DNA of 64,000 bases from Arsenophonus sp052174475 (GTDB lineage Bacteria; Pseudomonadota; Gammaproteobacteria; Enterobacterales; Enterobacteriaceae): contig JBQMRO010000010.1 in NCBI GenBank assembly GCA_052174475.1, positions 29,059 to 93,058 of the forward strand. Reading direction: 5' to 3'. This document shows, piece after piece, positions 34,009 through 44,775 of this stretch (positions are counted from its first letter, which is position 1; the number at the start of each line of letters is the position of its first letter). A model generated the notes under the pieces. It ran no database searches. It was not told the origin of the DNA and was given only the letters and a program-made list of their open reading frames with translations. The position numbers were made by a program, and so were the translations under genes.

Positions 34009-34036
34009 TAAAAATAAAATAAAATAAAATAAAAAA
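34009..34036. repeat. AAAAT pentanucleotide repeat
   Basis: Four to five tandem AAAAT units followed by an A run. On the minus strand it forms the T-rich tail of the manXYZ terminator, so slippage here would change that tail length. Confidence 0.75.
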
Positions 34037-34065
34037 ACAGACGGAAGAAGTTTTAAACTTCTTCC
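34030..34065 (-). terminator. Intrinsic terminator of manXYZ
   Basis: GGAAGAAGTTT, T, AAACTTCTTCC at 34043-34065 is an 11-base perfect stem. On the minus strand it is followed by GTCTG and a run of seven T. It lies 35 bases past the manZ stop and is the most convincing gene-linked terminator in the window. Confidence 0.85.
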
Positions 34066-34099
34066 CCTCCTCTAATTAACAATTAAGATATTGAGTTTC

Positions 34100-34957
34100 T
34101 CAAATTAAAAATCCGGCCCAATATCCAGCAATACCTAGAATAAAGAAACCAATAATGATCCATAATGGATTGACCTTGTTTCGCAACAACCACATACAGC
34201 CAAAGGTTAGTAATAATGGCACTAAACCAGGCATTAATTGATTGAGGACAGTTTGTACAGTTGTAATTGTCACCTCAGAAGTAGTTGGATTTTTTATTTC
34301 TGATACGACTATAGGAATATTAACATTAGTCCACTTATTAACTAATGCGCCCATGACAAATAACCCTAAGATAGAAGCGCCTTCAGTCATTTTTTTTAGA
34401 AAACCATCACTCATATCTTGAACTATATCAATCCCTTTTTTATAACCATAGATAACACCATAATAACGGGTTAATAACCGAACTAAATTAAATAAAATAA
34501 AAAATAGTAAAGGTCCTAGTAGATTACCTGACATTGCAATTCCGGCACCTAAAGCTGCGAATACTGGACGCACTGTGCCCCAAAAAATAGGGTCACCAAC
34601 GCCTGCTAAAGGGCCCATTAAACCTACTTTGATACCATTAATTGCACCATCATCGATATCTGCGCCATTAGCTCTCTGTTCCTCCATCGCTATGGTAACA
34701 CCTAAAATAGGCGCTGCAACGTAAGGATGTGTATTAAAAAACTCAAGGTGACGTTTAATGGCTTGTTTGCGTTCTTCACTATTTTTAGGATATAAACGGC
34801 GAATCACTGGGATCATTGAAAAACAAAAACCAAGAGCTTGCATACGCTCAAAATTCCACGATCCTTGAAAAAGGTTGGAACGTAAAAAAACTCTGCGAAT
34901 ATCACCAGCAGTAAGCTTTTTTTTATTTATTTGATTTACTGAATTTATATCTACCAT
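34100..34957 (-). CDS. manZ: Mannose PTS permease IID subunit
   Basis: 285 residues, very close to E. coli ManZ along its length (LRSNLFQGSWNFERMQALGF, INGIKVGLMGPLAGVGDPIFWGT). It forms the IIC-IID membrane complex with ManY, which imports and phosphorylates mannose, glucose and amino sugars. A hydrophobic C-terminal segment (about 257-285) ends the protein. It follows manY after only 15 bases and is the last gene of the operon before a strong terminator. In E. coli this complex is also used by lambda DNA and some bacteriocins. Confidence 0.97.
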   Translation of the reverse strand: MVDINSVNQINKKKLTAGDIRRVFLRSNLFQGSWNFERMQALGFCFSMIPVIRRLYPKNSEERKQAIKRHLEFFNTHPYVAAPILGVTIAMEEQRANGADIDDGAINGIKVGLMGPLAGVGDPIFWGTVRPVFAALGAGIAMSGNLLGPLLFFILFNLVRLLTRYYGVIYGYKKGIDIVQDMSDGFLKKMTEGASILGLFVMGALVNKWTNVNIPIVVSEIKNPTTSEVTITTVQTVLNQLMPGLVPLLLTFGCMWLLRNKVNPLWIIIGFFILGIAGYWAGFLI

Positions 34958-34972
34958 TATTCAATTCCTTAA

Positions 34973-35773
34973 TTAATCTAATTCATTATCTAAGTCATTA
35001 TTACCATTATTTGTCGAATCGATAACTTTTAATTGGTTGTATTTAGGGTTGAGTTGAATATAGAGAATAGCCATTACAATCCCAATAACGCCTAGTGCAA
35101 CTAGGTTAAAATTGGTAAATGCAGCAGTTACAAAACCCAAATAGAAGAATGGCATCAAATAACCTGCACGCATCATATTAATTAGCATAGCGTAACCGAC
35201 AACAACAATTATACCACCAGCAATATTCAATCCCTTAGTGATAACATTAGGAATTGAATCCAGTAGGTATTGAACTTCTGAAGTACCTACAGATATAGTA
35301 ACAATTAAAGATGGAACAGCAATACGCATAGCTTGTAATAACAAAGCTAGGATGTGAATTATGGTTAATGAACGTAAATTAGCAGATGATGCAGCGTGAT
35401 TAGATGCATGCTGGAAAGCAACAGTTATTGTCCGAACAATAGCGGTTAATACTTGTCCTGCAGCCGCTAAAGGTATTGCTAGTGCAATACCAGTACTGAT
35501 ATCTTGCCCGCTAGTAATGACTAAAATAGTAGAAATAATTGAAGCTAGGGCAGCATCTGGAGCTATAGCTGCACCGATATTCATCCATCCAAGCGCAATC
35601 ATTTCCAATGTGCCACCGATAATTATTCCTGTTTTTATATCACCGAGTACAAGACCGATTAGCGTACAAGCAATTAAAGGACGATGAAATTGAAATTCAT
35701 CTAGAACAGAACCTATTCCTGCAATACAAGCAACAAGAAAAACAAGCATGATTTGAACAACGGTAAGTTCCAT
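34973..35773 (-). CDS. manY: Mannose PTS permease IIC subunit
   Basis: 266-residue polytopic membrane protein that forms the sugar channel with ManZ. It starts MELTVVQIMLVFLVACIAG and keeps GGTLEMIALGWMNIGAA, the family signature region. A GGAG site precedes the ATG. The C-terminus (NNGNNDLDNELD) is hydrophilic. It sits between manX and manZ with gaps of 67 and 15 bases, one transcription unit. Confidence 0.97.
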   Translation of the reverse strand: MELTVVQIMLVFLVACIAGIGSVLDEFQFHRPLIACTLIGLVLGDIKTGIIIGGTLEMIALGWMNIGAAIAPDAALASIISTILVITSGQDISTGIALAIPLAAAGQVLTAIVRTITVAFQHASNHAASSANLRSLTIIHILALLLQAMRIAVPSLIVTISVGTSEVQYLLDSIPNVITKGLNIAGGIIVVVGYAMLINMMRAGYLMPFFYLGFVTAAFTNFNLVALGVIGIVMAILYIQLNPKYNQLKVIDSTNNGNNDLDNELD

Positions 35774-35840
35774 TGATTATCTCCTGTAATCAACAATGTT
35801 GGTTAATCTATATTTAAATTGTAATAGATAACCAAAAAAC

Positions 35841-36800
35841 TTAATTTTTTACTTTTTTGATAAGAGCTAATATATCTAGTTTGCTATCACTAGAAACTTT
35901 ACGCGCTTCAAGCTCAATGCCTCGTTTAGATAACTGATTAAAAGCATCAATATCTTTATTATCGATCGATATGGCATTATTAACCTGTGTTTTACCATCA
36001 CGATAGGCCATGCCACCAACATTAACAGATTTTATTTTGACACCACCCTCTACGACGTGCAGAACGTCTGTTGGATTAGTAAATAACAGCATAACGCGTT
36101 TACCAGCATACTTAGGATTATTGTAGACACGAATACATTTTTCTACGTCAACTACATGCGCAGTGACACCTGGCGGCGCAACTTGTTTTAATAAACTTGA
36201 ACGAACATGATCTTTAGCAACTTCATCACTTACCACGATAATAAGTTCAACTCTTGTCTCTTTGGTCCAGCGAGTAGCTACTTGACCGTGAATTAAACGA
36301 TCATCAATTCGTGCAAGAGCAATGAACATATGACCTTGTGTAGATGAATTAGTTATCTGTACCTGTGATGGTAAATTTGGCAGTTTATTTTTAATTTGCT
36401 GACTATTGAGAGCTTTAATTTCGCTGCGCCCCGTTTCAATGGCAGTCCTGACTAATTCACTAAAAATAGGATCATCATCACGGGATAGTAACGTAGCAAC
36501 TAACATAGGGACGTTAACACCAGTAACTATATCATAGTTGCCCTTATCTTTATTTTCAATAATTTGACTAGCAACATTAAATGGACTGCCTCCCCAGATA
36601 TCTACTAAAAATAACACACCTTGAGAAACATCGAGCTTATTAAGATTTTGATTATATTTTTCAATTAAAATATTGATGTTTTCACCTGAAACAAAATTGA
36701 TATAAGCAATATTTTTTTGTTTACCAATCAACATTTCAGCGGTCATGAGCAGCTGTTTTGCAGCAACACCATGAGTGCTAATTATAATAGCTACACTCAC
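35841..36800 (-). CDS. manX: Mannose PTS fused IIAB subunit
   Basis: 319-residue cytoplasmic phosphotransfer protein. The IIA domain has the phosphorylated H10 in ISTHGVAAKQLL. A linker near 135-157, less Ala/Pro-rich than in E. coli, leads to IIB, with H171 in RIDDRLIHGQVATRW. Phosphate passes from HPr to IIA, IIB and then the sugar. The start is GTG at 36800, preceded by GGAG with seven bases between; no nearby ATG fits. It is the first gene of manXYZ. No Mlc or CRP site could be recognised upstream. Confidence 0.97.
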   Translation of the reverse strand: MSVAIIISTHGVAAKQLLMTAEMLIGKQKNIAYINFVSGENINILIEKYNQNLNKLDVSQGVLFLVDIWGGSPFNVASQIIENKDKGNYDIVTGVNVPMLVATLLSRDDDPIFSELVRTAIETGRSEIKALNSQQIKNKLPNLPSQVQITNSSTQGHMFIALARIDDRLIHGQVATRWTKETRVELIIVVSDEVAKDHVRSSLLKQVAPPGVTAHVVDVEKCIRVYNNPKYAGKRVMLLFTNPTDVLHVVEGGVKIKSVNVGGMAYRDGKTQVNNAISIDNKDIDAFNQLSKRGIELEARKVSSDSKLDILALIKKVKN

Positions 36801-37104
36801 TACTCTTCTCCTTAAGAAGTAAGTTAAATAACCACTAATATGAATAACTTTTCATTTTATAATGTATTTTCAAAAAATGAACTAATTAATTAATTTATAG
36901 GTTATCATTTAAATATCAGAAAAAATATACCACTGATTAGAAAATTTTAAATACATATAAAAATATGTAGCAAAATATAAATTTTTACAAAAAATTTAAT
37001 TTTTAATTCTACAGATAGAAACGATAATTTAATGGCTATTTAGCAAAAATTGTTATTTTTTTATATAGCAATTTATAGCTATCTCTGTATTTTATTTCTT
37101 ATAG
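36801..37104. other. manX upstream region
   Basis: About 300 AT-rich bases that must contain the manXYZ promoter on the minus strand. I see no distinctive operator. Confidence 0.45.
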
Positions 37105-37790
37105 CTTTAAACAATCTTCTTTAAATTAGATAATTCTATAAGCAAAAACCATAAATCAGGAAATCTTCCTTAACTATGTTTTTAATCGATTGATATAACT
37201 CATATTTTCAATGTAGAATTTCTTAAGAATAACTCTCTGATTACCCGGCTTTATTAGGCGATGATGACTAATTGTACGCTCGTTAATAAACGCTTCTTAC
37301 TATTTAGCTCCATCCAAGAAAAGGATCGATTCTTGTCGATGATCAGATCAAGAAAATGACTAATACACTTTACATTAAACTCTTTAAGAATCTCATCGCT
37401 CACATGAACCCCCTCTTAATCTCGGGCGATTAACAGCACGATTCATTCTTTTTTATCTCCTCTATTCTCCTGAATTTTCTACCTTTTCTAGGTTGGAGAT
37501 AACACTTCCCTTTAAAGGATTAAAGAAAATATTTCATTGATTTTAACAATGCTACTTAGTTTATTTATGTTAGCTGTCGCTACTGAAATAAGAAAGCAGC
37601 GAAGCCATCTAAACGCTGTTTTTAAAAAAAAATTTTATTTATTTCATTGACTTCTATAGATTTAAACTATCATCTACATCGCAGATAAATAAAATATTTT
37701 TGATTAAAATTAAATCGTTCTTTATAGAAAGAGCTAAACCGACCCTTTCTTTCTAAAAGAAAATAGAATCGGTTTACTAGATATTGTATA
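37105..37790 (-). mobile_element. IS1595-like relic
   Basis: Inverse copy aligned with 20690-21130, 24290-24725 and 58100-58560. The catalytic region (inverse of the RKARKHG block) is near 37450-37500. An inverted IS256-like relic follows at about 37790. Confidence 0.65.
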
Positions 37791-39195
37791 AGTTATTAAT
37801 AAATCTGGTGCGATAATGATCAAACTACCCGTATACGATAATGCTTCCTAAATCTGTTCTTCATTCTTAACTGGGATATTGTTTTTACACTAATAGAATC
37901 AAACAACTTAAATTCCATTAGACCGCTGTTTCAGCTTTTTTGAGCAGACGGAGACAGCTTAAATGCCATAAAGAGTTGTTTTATTAAAACAGTTTTTGTA
38001 CATCGAATTTATAGACTCACCTGTCGCAAAAGCTTATTTAATTAGATTAAACGTTCTTATTTTGATACTCACCGCACTGATAGAAGTTATTTAATGCCAA
38101 CAGTTCTTCTCGATCTTTCTCCAGCTTCTTCATCGTTGCATGGATAATTATCCTGATAATTTTGTTAACAAAAACATCAATAACTTTATCAGCAGAATCA
38201 CGGCTCTTTGCTAGCCCAAACCTAAGACAACTGCCTTAATTTTTAGTTATATGCCTTTGAGGAATAAAGGTAACATATCAGCTATGTTATGTACTCAACA
38301 GGATTCATGCTATATATTCGAGCATATTTTTACCACTTAATTCAAAAACCAAAGGTATCAGCTTCAATAGCAACCATGGAAGATGCGATTAAGCCCAGCG
38401 TTCATCAGTTATGAAAAGTTAGACCCAGTTTACTTCTAACTCTTGATAAGCATTTTTGACTGCAACTATCTTATGGCAGCCATGCAAAGTAATGCCGATA
38501 ATTAATCAGCAGATAAAGATAATCTGTTTTGTAAAGCAAAACGGTATATATCATCGGCCAAGTAATAAATGTAATAGGTATCGCTAAATTACATAATTAC
38601 TAATGTTTGCGCTCTTTAAGGCATCGGTGTTTCAGTTTACTGATATGGTTTTTCTGCAAAGAGACCATGTGCTTTTTACCGAGAACTACTTCAGAGTTTC
38701 ATAAAAATCATCGGTGTACATTGCTTCACATACACAGGCAATAGTAACAACTCTTCAATATTTTGCACGCTTCAGATAAGGCAGCAATGAGAGCTATTGA
38801 AGAATATTCCGTTGCCGCTGAAATACCCTTAATCTTAGGCGTCATAATCTCAAGATCATCTATACCAATCTTGTATGGTTGGCTGTAGAAAATAATCGTT
38901 ATGGACGAAGACATAAGATTTCATTGATAATGCGACGTTGAGTATCTTGTTGCAGTGTATCTTCGAGCTCCATCTCAAAAGCGATGATATCAGCTCCTTA
39001 TAAAATTATAGATGAGTTTATGCAAGAGATTACAGGTAATATCTAGTTTTACGGATATCTGTAAGGGTAGATTTTTCATGGAATGTCATCTCTCTATTGT
39101 TTACATTATTCACGAAATCAATCAGCAAAAGGGGTGCTGCCGTCATCTATAAAATCTCATACACCTAGAATAACTATAATTCTTAATAAGAACGA
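37790..39195 (-). mobile_element. IS256-like relic, near full length
   Basis: About 1.4 kb aligned with 13400-14785 and 43318-44620. The 62-codon frame at 38726 (minus) includes decayed transposase N-terminus. No functional frame is left. Confidence 0.65.
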
Positions 39196-39450
39196 TAAAT
39201 CTGATTGAGTCGGCTTTTATAATACTCAAGTTACGAATCCGATACGCGAGTAATGTGATTGGATAAAACAACTATTATGTTATTTAGATTTTCCGTCTGC
39301 TAATAAAAACTTAAACTACGGCCATAATGAGATTTAATCAGTTTGTTTACCTAGTGATAAACAACATTAAACTTAAGGATGAAGAGCAGATTATTTGAAG
39401 CATAAGAGAGGGAGGTATAACCATACCATAATATACAGCAGATTTTCTAA
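39196..39450 (+). mobile_element. IS256-like relic, 3' fragment
   Basis: The plus strand ends like an IS256 transposase (a decayed IESxFxxVRxRT region near 39205), matching 32700-32860 and 59100-59360. It stops just short of the recB stop codon, so it may have removed whatever followed recB. Confidence 0.5.
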
Positions 39451-39454
39451 TAAT

Positions 39455-42400
39455 TCATAGAATAGTTGCATTAAATAATTTATCTAAACCATTAATAAAA
39501 GTATAAGATGGAATGGTATGATAAATACCATAATCAGAATTATTAGCATTAATTCCACGTAGAAAAAGATAGATAACACCACCAAAATGTTTTTGATAAT
39601 CATAATTAAGTAAACGATTTCGTAAATAACGATGCATAGCTAATGTATAAAGCTGATACTGTAAATCATATCTATGATTAATCATGGCATTTTGTATTGC
39701 CTCCTGGCTATATGCAAGATCATTTTCCCCTAACCAATTTGATTTATAATCAAGCAAATAAATTTTTCCTTTGTAGAAAAAAACTAAATCAATAAAACCT
39801 TTTAAAATTCCCATTACTGGTTTAAAATTAAGTGGCGGACAACGTTGAGATAAAACATCATATTGATGGGTTAGACCATCTAATGCAGATGGCGATAATA
39901 ATTTTTCTATTGGTAAATAGAATTGCATTTCATTTAATTGATACTCAGGCCTTAACTTTGACAAGCTAAAACTAGCATCAAGTAATGGAGTATTAAAAAT
40001 ATTTATTAGCCACATTTTAAGCACTGATACCCAATCAACAGAAAAAATAGATTGTTCTAGTTTTTCAACTAACCAAGACTCTTGCGGATGTTTGTTAAAT
40101 GGCAGTAATTCTAGTAGGGAATGCAAAAAAGTTCCTGCTATGAGACCTTTAGGAAAGGTATGAATACTCCTATCTACTTCTTCACCTTGAGTTAAGAAAC
40201 TTTCAACTTGTGTATTAACATTTATTCTAGGTGCCAAAGCGTGTATAGCAATCTCAATATTTATATCACTAGCAGTTAACTTATCAGATGATAAGTTCTT
40301 ATCACGATAAGTTAACTCTGAATAGCTAGTAACCCGCCAGGTATCTGGGATGTGACTGGTAAAATTTCGAGCTAATAATTTTACGGATTTATTTTCTTTA
40401 TGGAACCAAGGAGATAAGTTCCTATCATCAATAGGTGTGATACTGATATTATTACTAGCTAATGTGTCTAAAACTTTACGTAATAAAGTTGCATTACCTG
40501 ATTTTCCATTTTGCAATAAGTAACCTAATGCGCTTTTATGAAAATCAGTGTCACAATTTTCTCTACTAGCTCCCCTTTTTACTAAAGGGGATATACCAAC
40601 ACTACAATGATAAACTGAGCGTGTTAGTGCGACATATAGCAGCCGTAAATCTTCAGCTAAACGCTCTTCATTAGCCAACCTAATGCTCTCTTTATTTTGA
40701 ATTAGATCAAGGCATGTTTGAAAATTTTCACGATCATGAAAAGTAGCCAATTTTTGTTGTGAAAATTGACAGGCAAAAGGTAACCAAACAATAGGGTATT
40801 CTAAACCTTTAGATTTATGGATTGTGCTAATACTAATCAAGTGACTATCACGTTCTAAACGTATTTGCTGACTTTCTACTAAAGGATCTGGTTGTTCGAT
40901 CTGCCGAGCTAACCAGTGAACTAGAGCATGCTTACTTTCAAGTTGTAATTCAGCTTCTTGCAATAATTCACTCAAATGCATCACATCCATTAAGCGCCTT
41001 TCACCATCTATATGATCCATTAGTAGGTTTTCAGCAATCCGATGGTTAATCATAATATCTCGTAATACAGTAGAAATACTATATTTCTGCCATTTTAATA
41101 AATAATTCGCAAACTCTTCAACCCGTATCTCCCATTTATTTTCATTCTGATTTAATTCTTCAATATCTTGTGCAGTTAGCCCGATTAAACGAGTAGCCAA
41201 TGCACAACGCAACGTGCTCTCATTTTCTGGTGAGAGCACGGCTTGTAATAACCATAATATATCGCGCGCTTCATCAGTAGAAAAGACGCTTTCTTGATTA
41301 GAAAGAAAAACTGACGAAATATTAAATTTATTTAACGCTTCTCTTATTATTACTGCTTCACGTCTATTTTTGACTAACACCATAATATCCGCAGCTGTTA
41401 TTGGATGCTTAACATCATCTCGATATAACCAAGTTGTTTTATTCTCTCCCTCTTTAAGCCAATCACAAATCTGGCTAGCACATTGGTAAGCCATTGTTTG
41501 TTGATAACATAAAATCGAAACAAATTCTTTATCTAAATAACAAAAATTTAAAGCTGATAATTTTTTTCCTTTATGAATAAAAACTAAATTCTTATTTGAA
41601 GAGACTGATTTAACTATATTAAACGGTATTTGTTTAAATAAAAACGGGTTTTTTACCCGACTGAATAATTGATTAATAGCTGCAACCATACCTGATGAAG
41701 AGCGCCAATTAATATTAAGAGTATAATGTGATTTAATTTGATCTTTAGCTTTAAAATAAGTAAAAATATCTGCCCCACGAAAAGCATAAATAGCTTGTTT
41801 AGGATCTCCAATAAGTAATAAGCAACAATGATTCTGATCCTGATAAATACGTTGAAAAATTCGATATTGTTGCGGATCAGTATCTTGAAACTCATCAACC
41901 ATAACAACGGGATAATGGTTGCGGATTGCCTTAGCTAATTGCTCTCCACCTTCTGTATGTAATGCCTGATCTAAATGAGTTAATAAATCATCAAATCCAA
42001 TCTCTCCACGTCGTCTTTTTTCCTTAATAATTGTTTGGCGAACATTAATAATAGCTTTTAAAATAATTAGATCGCGTAATGTACGTGATTCTTTTAATAA
42101 ATTATTAATAGCAAGAAAAACTTTATGCTCGGGTGCATTACCATGCGATGTTCTATCTATCAGTTCAGATTGGCAAAAACGTGCTAGTTCTTTAGGTGTT
42201 TTATAATCAAATGTTGGTAACCGCGCCCAACTAGTGACCGCTTCTATCCAACTCAGTAAATTACGACGACTATAACTATGTTTATTAATAGTGGAATCAG
42301 CAATTAAATTGCTAAAGCTTCCTGAATTTAAAAGCCATAAAACTTTTACTTTTTTTATAGTGTTAATCAGGATCTGATGACGCTGCCTTATTGATTGAAT

Positions 42401-43060
42401 TTCAGTTGGTTGATTAACAAAAATCGGAATATCACCTTGTAAATAAGGCTTTATTTCAACTAAAAGTGCTTCTGGATCACTCCATTCCTCAACTATAATT
42501 TTTGATATATAATAATCCAGTGGATAGAAGTTGCAACGCCAAAAATCAGCACAAGCTTCTTTCTGTAAAGAATGTTCATCTTTTATTATTGATTGTTTAA
42601 ATAGCATTCCTGATTCAAGAGCATTATGCATCAACATGCGTTTACAGAAGCCATGGATAGTATAAATCGCTGCCTCATCCATTTGACGTTCAGCAGAAAG
42701 TAACAGTTGAGCAGCCATATATCTATCTGATATAGAAGATAGCAAGGTTTGAAATATTGAATTTTGATAAAAACCAATACCATTTCTAATGCAAGCCATT
42801 CTCATCTGATGAACATTGTAGCGAATACGTGATCGTAGTTCATCGGTTGCCTTTTCAGTAAAAGTCACTACTAAAATTTCTTCAACACTTAATGGACGAA
42901 AAAATGCATTTTTTTTCCCAATACCTAATAACAATCGTAAATAAAGTAAAACTATCGTATAAGTTTTTCCTGTTCCTGCTGAAGCTTCTATCAATCGCTG
43001 CCCATATAGGGGTAAACAATAAGGATCCAGCTGGTAAGTTTGTATTCGCCTATTACTCAC
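39455..43060 (-). CDS. recB: RecBCD subunit RecB, helicase-nuclease
   Basis: 1201 residues, full length (E. coli 1180). The N-terminal 3'-5' helicase has Walker A EASAGTGKTYT (about 25-35), VMVDEFQDTDPQQ and GDPKQAIYAFRGADIF. The C-terminal nuclease keeps D1091 (GFIDLVF), D1104 and K1106 (LLDYKSNWL). It processes double-strand ends and loads RecA together with RecC and RecD. Neither partner is in the window: the downstream side, where recD would be, is an IS256-like fragment, and the upstream side is another IS256-like relic. The partners may be elsewhere. The long, intact frame in such a decayed region argues for function. Confidence 0.96.
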   Translation of the reverse strand: MSNRRIQTYQLDPYCLPLYGQRLIEASAGTGKTYTIVLLYLRLLLGIGKKNAFFRPLSVEEILVVTFTEKATDELRSRIRYNVHQMRMACIRNGIGFYQNSIFQTLLSSISDRYMAAQLLLSAERQMDEAAIYTIHGFCKRMLMHNALESGMLFKQSIIKDEHSLQKEACADFWRCNFYPLDYYISKIIVEEWSDPEALLVEIKPYLQGDIPIFVNQPTEIQSIRQRHQILINTIKKVKVLWLLNSGSFSNLIADSTINKHSYSRRNLLSWIEAVTSWARLPTFDYKTPKELARFCQSELIDRTSHGNAPEHKVFLAINNLLKESRTLRDLIILKAIINVRQTIIKEKRRRGEIGFDDLLTHLDQALHTEGGEQLAKAIRNHYPVVMVDEFQDTDPQQYRIFQRIYQDQNHCCLLLIGDPKQAIYAFRGADIFTYFKAKDQIKSHYTLNINWRSSSGMVAAINQLFSRVKNPFLFKQIPFNIVKSVSSNKNLVFIHKGKKLSALNFCYLDKEFVSILCYQQTMAYQCASQICDWLKEGENKTTWLYRDDVKHPITAADIMVLVKNRREAVIIREALNKFNISSVFLSNQESVFSTDEARDILWLLQAVLSPENESTLRCALATRLIGLTAQDIEELNQNENKWEIRVEEFANYLLKWQKYSISTVLRDIMINHRIAENLLMDHIDGERRLMDVMHLSELLQEAELQLESKHALVHWLARQIEQPDPLVESQQIRLERDSHLISISTIHKSKGLEYPIVWLPFACQFSQQKLATFHDRENFQTCLDLIQNKESIRLANEERLAEDLRLLYVALTRSVYHCSVGISPLVKRGASRENCDTDFHKSALGYLLQNGKSGNATLLRKVLDTLASNNISITPIDDRNLSPWFHKENKSVKLLARNFTSHIPDTWRVTSYSELTYRDKNLSSDKLTASDINIEIAIHALAPRINVNTQVESFLTQGEEVDRSIHTFPKGLIAGTFLHSLLELLPFNKHPQESWLVEKLEQSIFSVDWVSVLKMWLINIFNTPLLDASFSLSKLRPEYQLNEMQFYLPIEKLLSPSALDGLTHQYDVLSQRCPPLNFKPVMGILKGFIDLVFFYKGKIYLLDYKSNWLGENDLAYSQEAIQNAMINHRYDLQYQLYTLAMHRYLRNRLLNYDYQKHFGGVIYLFLRGINANNSDYGIYHTIPSYTFINGLDKLFNATIL

Positions 43061-43317
43061 TTAGCATTTACCTTAATTAGCAAAACATTTGGTAATTTAA
43101 ATGTAGTCTAATAAATATACATTCTTTAAATTAAAGAAAAATTTTTATTAAAAAATTTATGGATAGCTCATAAAATATATGATAAATCTCTTTGTTGCAA
43201 AACAGAAATATTCTGTTAAAAACAACAAATTTGTTATGTAACATGAAATAATACTTCAATTATTTTTTCTATTTTTATCAAAAGAAAAATTTTTTCATTT
43301 AAATTAGGCATTATTAC
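43061..43317. other. recB upstream region
   Basis: AT-rich spacer that presumably holds the recB promoter on the minus strand. No gene. Confidence 0.4.
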
Positions 43318-44620
43318 AACAATGGTTAGTAGAGAAAATTCCTTTAGTCGGTTCCCGCTTCTTTACAAGAAAGAAGAAGCTTAAATACTATTGAAAGAGT
43401 TATTTTTCAAAGCACATAATGCTTTGAACGTCGAATTCGTAGACACATTATCACAAAACCGATTTAATCGGATTCGTAATTCTTATTTACGACCAATGTG
43501 CTGACTGGAAGATGTAAAATTCCAGCTATTTTTTTTAATCTTTCTTCAACTTCTTCATAGCTTCAGGATAGCCTGAAAACATTGCCAACAAAATATCAAG
43601 GGTTATTGTCAGTATCAAGACTCTCCTCCTAATATAACTCCCGCAGATCACTTTAACTTTCTGTATTTCATTCTTTTTTAGGAATGAATCTAGTGCATCA
43701 ACTGTTTGTGTAGCTAATGGCGTTAGTGCTGCGTGTTCAGAAATATCTTTACCATTAGATTAAAAAACTAATAACACTATATCTACTAGCAATCCTAGTA
43801 GATATAATAAAATCAGATGTTCGCAGATCATTAATATGTTAGATCTAGTTCGCTTCTGATTTTCAATATACATATTTAACCGCAATTAGATCCTTAAGTT
43901 TATTCTCAGTGATGCCTGATTTAATCAGAAGACAAAGACAATCAGCTTGTCTAACAGAATGATATGTGCCTTCATCCAATAAATAAAGCTAATGCATATC
44001 GCTCAAATCACACAGGCACTCATTGCTTATACTCTTTAAGACATTGATCTTTCAGTTTACTTATATCACTTAACAAAGACACTATGCGCTTTCATCGAGA
44101 AAATCCTAGAGATTTCGTCAATTCATCAATGAATAATGCTTCGCATATACAGGCCGTCAGTAACAACTTTTCGCCGCTTTTGTACGCTTCAGATAAGGTG
44201 GCAGCAAGGAGTTATTGAAGCATATTTCGTTGCCTCTGCAATTCCTGACCTTAAGATCTCTAATCTCAACATCGACAATAGCAATTTATATTATTCATTA
44301 TGGCAAATAATCGTTACGGATGACGGATGAGATCTGTAGATAAAGCAGCATTTAGAATACTATTCTAGGATGGATTCAAACTCAGCCTCTCAACAATGGT
44401 GTACCTATCAGCTATCTGGCATACTAGACTATTACGAATAAGTACATACAAGATATTACAGGTAATATCTGTTTTATTTGATACTTGTAGAGTAGGCTTT
44501 CATGAGATATCATCTCTCTTGTTGACATTACCAACGAAATCAACTAACAGGGATACCCGCCAGCATCTATGGAAATTCCATAGACTAGAAATAAGCATAA
44601 CTCTAACTTTAGTTACACTT
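43318..44620 (-). mobile_element. IS256-like relic, near full length
   Basis: Aligned over its length with 13400-14785 and 37790-39195. Two chance frames of 64 and 110 codons occur on the opposite strand and are not genes. It separates recB from pgl. Confidence 0.65.
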
Positions 44621-44775
44621 GCAATAACTTATAAAAATAAAAGAATCCATCATACTAATACCAGTCAACTAGTAAAAATTTTCATAACTGCTAGGCTAGT
44701 TTTATACTTATTTATAACATTAAATTAGATATTATAACTGTGAATATTTTTCAATCATTTCTGAGGAGTTAATCA

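Noticed and set aside
44396..44728. 110-codon open frame on the plus strand before pgl
   Set aside because: It is antisense to an IS256-like relic and has no ribosome site or recognisable motif.
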